Positions 59,361 to 64,000 of a stretch of 64,000 nucleotides of DNA are shown piece after piece. Each line of letters begins with the position of its first letter. Position 1 is the first letter of the stretch. The stretch comes from Cristatella mucedo. Its lineage: Eukaryota > Bryozoa > Phylactolaemata > Cristatellidae. The stretch is from the NCBI GenBank assembly GCA_009760855.2, contig WPIO01000199.1:1-64000 (forward strand), given 5' to 3'. The position numbers and the translations under genes were made by a program. The notes beneath the pieces are model-generated. The model had not been told where the DNA came from and did no database searches. It saw only the letters and a program-made list of their open reading frames with translations.

Positions 59361-61320
59361 CTGCGATGACGAAGCGATAGCAGCTGTTGCGATCATAACT
59401 AACAAGCAGGTTACTAGCCGCCGGCAAAGCTAAGGCAGCCGCCGGCGTGGGCGACCCAGCAGCCCGAAGCGATCAGCTTTTAGATGTCCATAGGCACGTA
59501 ATTTCTTAGGCGCTACGGTCAAATAACAATCAGAATAACTTTAAACAGGTCTTTGGTCAGCTCCAAGTTATAATTGTTATTCAACACGAATTCGGCATTT
59601 GCTTAGTGAATAATACTTGCTAAAAAATTCTTCGTCGGGATTGGTAGGAGGGGCATAGAAACAGGCTATGACCCAGTTCACTGCACACTCTGAATTGGGG
59701 GGATGAGAGTGGGCAAAGTGCCATTGCCACTGGTTTAAAAAAAGCCGACCCCACAGCGCCAAACAACTAAATTGGACCGAGGCTTATTTTCTACTTACAA
59801 TAATGACTGAGCAACGTGCGTGACAGCGAGATAGCTCCCATAGGGGCGAGGCATAACTCCTAAAACACCATTCACGTAAAAGAACGACTGGGGTTGCACT
59901 CAAAGCCAAGACCTTTTCAGGTGATACTAGAAATCTCGCTCGCAAACAGAAGTGCGCCCTAAATTATATCCCGGCGGAGATGTTCTCGTAAATGAACGAG
60001 TGCAAATGTCAATTATAAGCTGGAAAAGTGATCAACCTGTAGGTCAAAAAAGGGCACGCCGGGCCGCAATATTTGGACGCACAACTTTGGGCTCAGGGAA
60101 CGGAAGTGCATTTACTTATGGCCAGTCAAAAGAGGTTTCCGGACGTGGCCTGTTTTTCTCAAACTTCCGACTCTTCCAAACGAATAAGTTAAACAGTTTA
60201 TGTTAACACAGGAAGTAAAAACAAAGGCTACGGATGCGTCAACTTCCCATCGAGTATCTACGTGGAACGGCTCTGAGGAGTTTTCAAAGTGAAGGCTTCA
60301 ATCGTGTTTGAAGCCTTGTAAAGGCCGATTGTTAGTGCCCTGGTCAAAATTTTAGGCTGTTCACGCTCTATTGAACGGCAATATCTTCATACAGTAGTAG
60401 TTGCTTCACTTACATTACCTTCGCAGCAGATTAGAGAACGCTGCGTTTTGCGTTTGTTTCAGACCAGCAAAGAACGACAGGGCGTTGACAAACAGTTCCG
60501 TACCCAAATGTACGTAACTTGCATACATAGGAAACTCATTTACTTGTGAGCAATCAGACTCGTAAGCTCTTAAATCTATTGTAGATTACAAATATGATTA
60601 CCAAAAAACATTAAAGATAATATACTTAGCAGTCAGTTTATTTATCGGGCGCATTCGAAGTGTTCTACAAGGCAATTGTAGCTCTGCCGTACAGGAGCTT
60701 GCTATGGAAACACAGATCACATACAACAAGTCAAAAATGCCGTTTACTTCAAGAGAGCACTATATCTTCTTTGGTATGATTAAACAGGCTCTACCGAGCT
60801 GACTCAAACTCGGATGGAATTACAAGTGTGCGCATCAAAGATAAAATAAAAAAAAGAATTTTCAAATAAACCTAAGAAAAACTTAAGTTGTATCTACAAC
60901 CTCAAAATCCTCTTATATTAATTAGAAATCTCCAGCGTGCCATGTAATAAAGCATTACGGGTCAGCCGACGGGAAGTCAGGCCAAGACTTCGTAAGCACA
61001 AATGCATATGCACCTCGTAAGCACAAGCACGTGTCGATGAAACAAGTCCCTGCATGAGCGACGGCGGAGGAAGCTCAAACTGACTCTTCGGTTAATTCTC
61101 TCTTCGGCTTCGAATCTATTAGGGAATTCATTTCATCTACAAGTACAATGAGGTTCGCTGAAGTGAAATGTCTAGAACTACTTGCATGTCAGCTAGATTT
61201 CGCATTAGGCAGCCAACCTCAACTCTGCTCGCTCGGCTCCTGCTCTTTCTCACCCTCCAACAGTAATCTTTCGTTTCAGCACTTGGTAGCTTCACGAAAA
61301 ATTCACTTTAAGGTAGCCGT
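59361..61320. other. No gene recognised
   Basis: Open frames at 59577-59762 (minus) and 59952-60206 (plus) carry no known motif and lack clear splice or start context. A GC-rich patch at 59415-59480 may be the outer part of the LINE 5' end. Confidence 0.4.
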
Positions 61321-61324
61321 TTTG

Positions 61325-61336
61325 CCCCCCCCCCCC
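61325..61336 (+). repeat. Poly-C run
   Basis: Twelve consecutive C residues. Confidence 0.95.
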
Positions 61337-63440
61337 AACATCCAAACAAAACCTTGTCGACCACATCAAACATTGCATAAGCAAAGAATGCATGCAGCCT
61401 CGTGACCATTGCTTGTCCGGCTGTTCCAAGACGGCAGTGTTAAGTTTACAAGACCTACTTCACCATGATCAAACGCTGCTATTCCTTATAACAGAAATCC
61501 CCCTATGCAAGCCACTTAAATAAACTAACCGCAGCTAGTTCAATTTAAAAGTATGCGAGAATGATATAGAAGTCAACTCAAATTGCGGATCACTATTCTA
61601 GATTAAAGCTGTAGAACAGGCTGAATGGAATAGCGAAATGACGTCTGGGGGTGTGGGTTAACTGGTGACCATTAAGCCAGCTATAAGAGTCAGATCCGCC
61701 AAATAATTAGTATGTGTGTACATTCTGCCTTATTTTGCGTAAATAGCCTTTAATTGAAAAATACATGGTTAACCGGGCTCATTTCATCACCGTTTACTTC
61801 TCTGACGTTTACCATGGTTGCTGGACAATGTGCCTTATCAGCTTATCTGAATTGCTGACGAACAAACAAGTTTCTACAAATCACGTGAAGAACGAGGCAG
61901 AGTGATTGACTAACAAGAGCAGAGAGCGACAATATTGCACTGCCACGACACTAATGTGGACAATGATGGTGAAAAGCTAAACTTGCTCAAAATTTATTTC
62001 CGTGCACTTTTTTTGCATGCATGCAAACACAAAATAACTTGTTCGCCTATTCATACATACACACAATGATGCAAATAAAAAGTGCACATGCCTGCATGCA
62101 CACACAGACACACACACACACACACATACACTTACAAATACATCGGACTAAATAAATGCGCTCAATATTTTTGTAATATGGTCTATACTTTAAGAGAAAT
62201 TCAGAGCCGACCTATTACCCTAAATATGGTGGCACAGATCTAAACGGAAACTTTAAGTTGCGACCGTGTGTAGCCTTATGCCGTCAATTGTGTGAGCATC
62301 TGCTCTTGCCCTGCAATTGCCTTGTCCGTCTGGAGTGGCACTCACAGTTAAGTTTTGGTAGCTCAAGTGTAGCTGCCAACGGCCGGTCCTAGCTTGCTAT
62401 TACCCGAATAATAAGCCTAGTTTTAAATCCAATGGTAACGCATGGGCACAAGATACTCAAATTGTGGTGAGGGCTATACTGCTGTTTATTATCCATGAGC
62501 CTCAACTCACATTCAAGCTGCTCCTAAAATTTCAAAACCTTGTCGATTTTACATTTAGTAAGTTGTGCCACTGAAGCATTACTATCTGCTTAGCTTCATC
62601 GATATACAGTGCCAGAAAAGTCGTATGGGGTTATTGTGTAATGAAAATATGATCCTTTTCGATAAAACTTTTAACAATCACGCTTGGCATCTCATCTTTA
62701 TGCACTTAACAGTTGTGATGCCTATACGTCACACATGATGTGTCATACTATTATTTTCATACATGCTATTGTTGAAGACAACATGCTATTGCTTAAGACA
62801 CATCTTCTACAACTAATTGTCCATGCCATTGCTATGCCGAGCTGCTGATGATTTAATATCATCCGTGTGCACTGTGCGTCAAGTTAGGCTCTAAGTGGAT
62901 TCCTCCTACCATGGTTTGGGGTGTTACTGTCCATGTATACTTAATAAATACAGAATATTCGAACAATGTTACTTCTGCAATATATTCAAAAGTTAGAAGC
63001 AATCGTTAAACCATTAAGAGAGACAGAGCTCATTATAGATAGGTACTGTCTACTCAGAGCAGATAGGAGCTGCAGACTGACATGAAAGTGTGCCAGTGTA
63101 AGTAAAGCACTAAAGGAACGAGTGTTACACAGTCGCTGTAAAGTAGGCTTCATAACTTGGACTACCAAAGAACAGAGGGTGCAAATACATTTACATAATA
63201 TAGTACGACCTTTACCATCTTTCCAGCAGGGGACCAGTTATACCATCACATAAATACTATTCTGGTCTACTTAGAGAAGCCCTTTAAAGACTGATCACGC
63301 GAAATCAGCACGAGAAAACCAGTACCACATGTGAATTGTTTTTTGAAAAAGTAGGTAAAAATCTTCAACTTGTATGGACTCACTCGTTGGTACAGCTGAT
63401 AATTCACATTAAAATTGTTTTTATACACATGAGACCAAAC
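61337..63440. other. No gene recognised
   Basis: No domain, RNA gene or LINE piece was identified apart from a CA tract. Confidence 0.4.
62095..62132 (+). repeat. (CA)n microsatellite
   Basis: Interrupted CA repeat of about 38 bp. Confidence 0.9.
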
Positions 63441-63447
63441 TAATTGA

Positions 63448-63652
63448 TCTTCATGCTGCCACTAACCACATTTGCATGCTGACCCAGTGCATGTAACCCC
63501 TAACCATGTTATTCATTTTGTTTGTTTTTCAAGCATGATTTTACTTACTATTCTATTGCGTATCACTTTGCAGCAAATGTAAAGCGCCTAGAAAGAGATT
63601 AAGTTCTCTGAGGGCGCTTTATCAAGTGCAATATTATTATTATTATTATTAT
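63448..63652 (+). mobile_element. Young L2-like LINE 3' end, ~200 bp
   Basis: It is nearly identical to the last 200 bp of the LINE at 42165-44272 (catgctgccactaaccacattt, then agagattaagttctctgagggcgctttatcaagtg) and has an ATT tail. Extreme 5' truncation. Confidence 0.92.
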
Positions 63653-64000
63653 CTTCAAAATAGTGGTACACGTGAAACATGCACACCTTAGCTCTAACTG
63701 CTTGATTAATTGGCATGCCAAATTCCATCCAGCTATATTTATCTGGACGATGCTTAAACAAATTTAGTGAGCTAGACCCTCACCTCCTACTCCTAAAACT
63801 GAACTTGAGATGTGTGCCTTAACTTACCACTTCCGAATTTCTTTTTGATGAAGATGTTCTGCCCAAATGAAGCTCTTGTTTATTTTAAAATCACGGCCAA
63901 GTGGTAGCTACTGTTTCAATGCTGGTCAGCGATCGAAAAGCGCATCGACTGCAACGGCAGCTCAAGTATCTTCTCTTAATTAGTTTAGAATGACGCTCTC

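Noticed and set aside
59952-60206. 84-codon plus-strand frame as a host gene
   Set aside because: No ATG at its start, no domain, no splice or promoter context.
1-64000. CRISPR array, bacterial operon or rRNA genes
   Set aside because: No regularly spaced repeats with unique spacers, no dense one-strand coding, and no rRNA-like conserved stretches were seen.

Overview
The window looks like a piece of a repeat-rich invertebrate animal genome. Supporting signs are GT-AG exons of a membrane receptor with long introns, several families of 5'-truncated non-LTR retrotransposons (L2/CR1-like, with ATT-rich tails), a hAT DNA-transposon fragment and a Polinton/adintovirus-like fossil. No bacterial operon, rRNA or convincing tRNA is seen. 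The phylum cannot be fixed from sequence alone; a sponge, cnidarian or mollusc-like marine invertebrate would all fit.

The one host gene I can support lies on the minus strand, roughly 25.0 kb down to 14.0 kb and beyond. Four exons, all entering and leaving in phase 1, encode in order a 61-aa segment with two cysteines (24238-24420), a TNFR-type cysteine-rich module (22438-22650), a fibronectin type III domain (18266-18556) and a single transmembrane helix with a basic stop-transfer stretch (14020-14184). The 5' start and the cytoplasmic end are not found. Its introns carry old LINE copies.

Layout. 0-14 kb: decayed L2-like LINE ends, a solo-LTR-like fossil at 2.9-3.6 kb, LINE remnants at 7-10 kb, and a direct ~1 kb duplication (10.4-11.5 and 12.7-13.8 kb). 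14-25 kb: the receptor exons in repeat-filled introns. 25.6-31.2 kb and 44.3-52.8 kb: two copies of a multi-kilobase duplicated block, each with private insertions. Between them lie an AT-rich Polinton-like fossil (31.6-41.46 kb), a hAT transposase end (41.46-42.17 kb) and a young 2.1 kb LINE (42.17-44.27 kb). 52-54 kb: an old minus-strand LINE holding an inverted copy of part of itself. 56.0-59.4 kb: the longest LINE, with endonuclease and reverse transcriptase. 59.4-63.4 kb: no gene recognised. 63.4-63.65 kb: another LINE 3' end.

At least three non-LTR lineages are present: the dominant L2-like family with an ATT tail, a second family seen only as ~300-460 bp 3' ends with an ACATT-type tail, and a more diverged RT remnant in a receptor intron. 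Identities quoted are estimates by eye.
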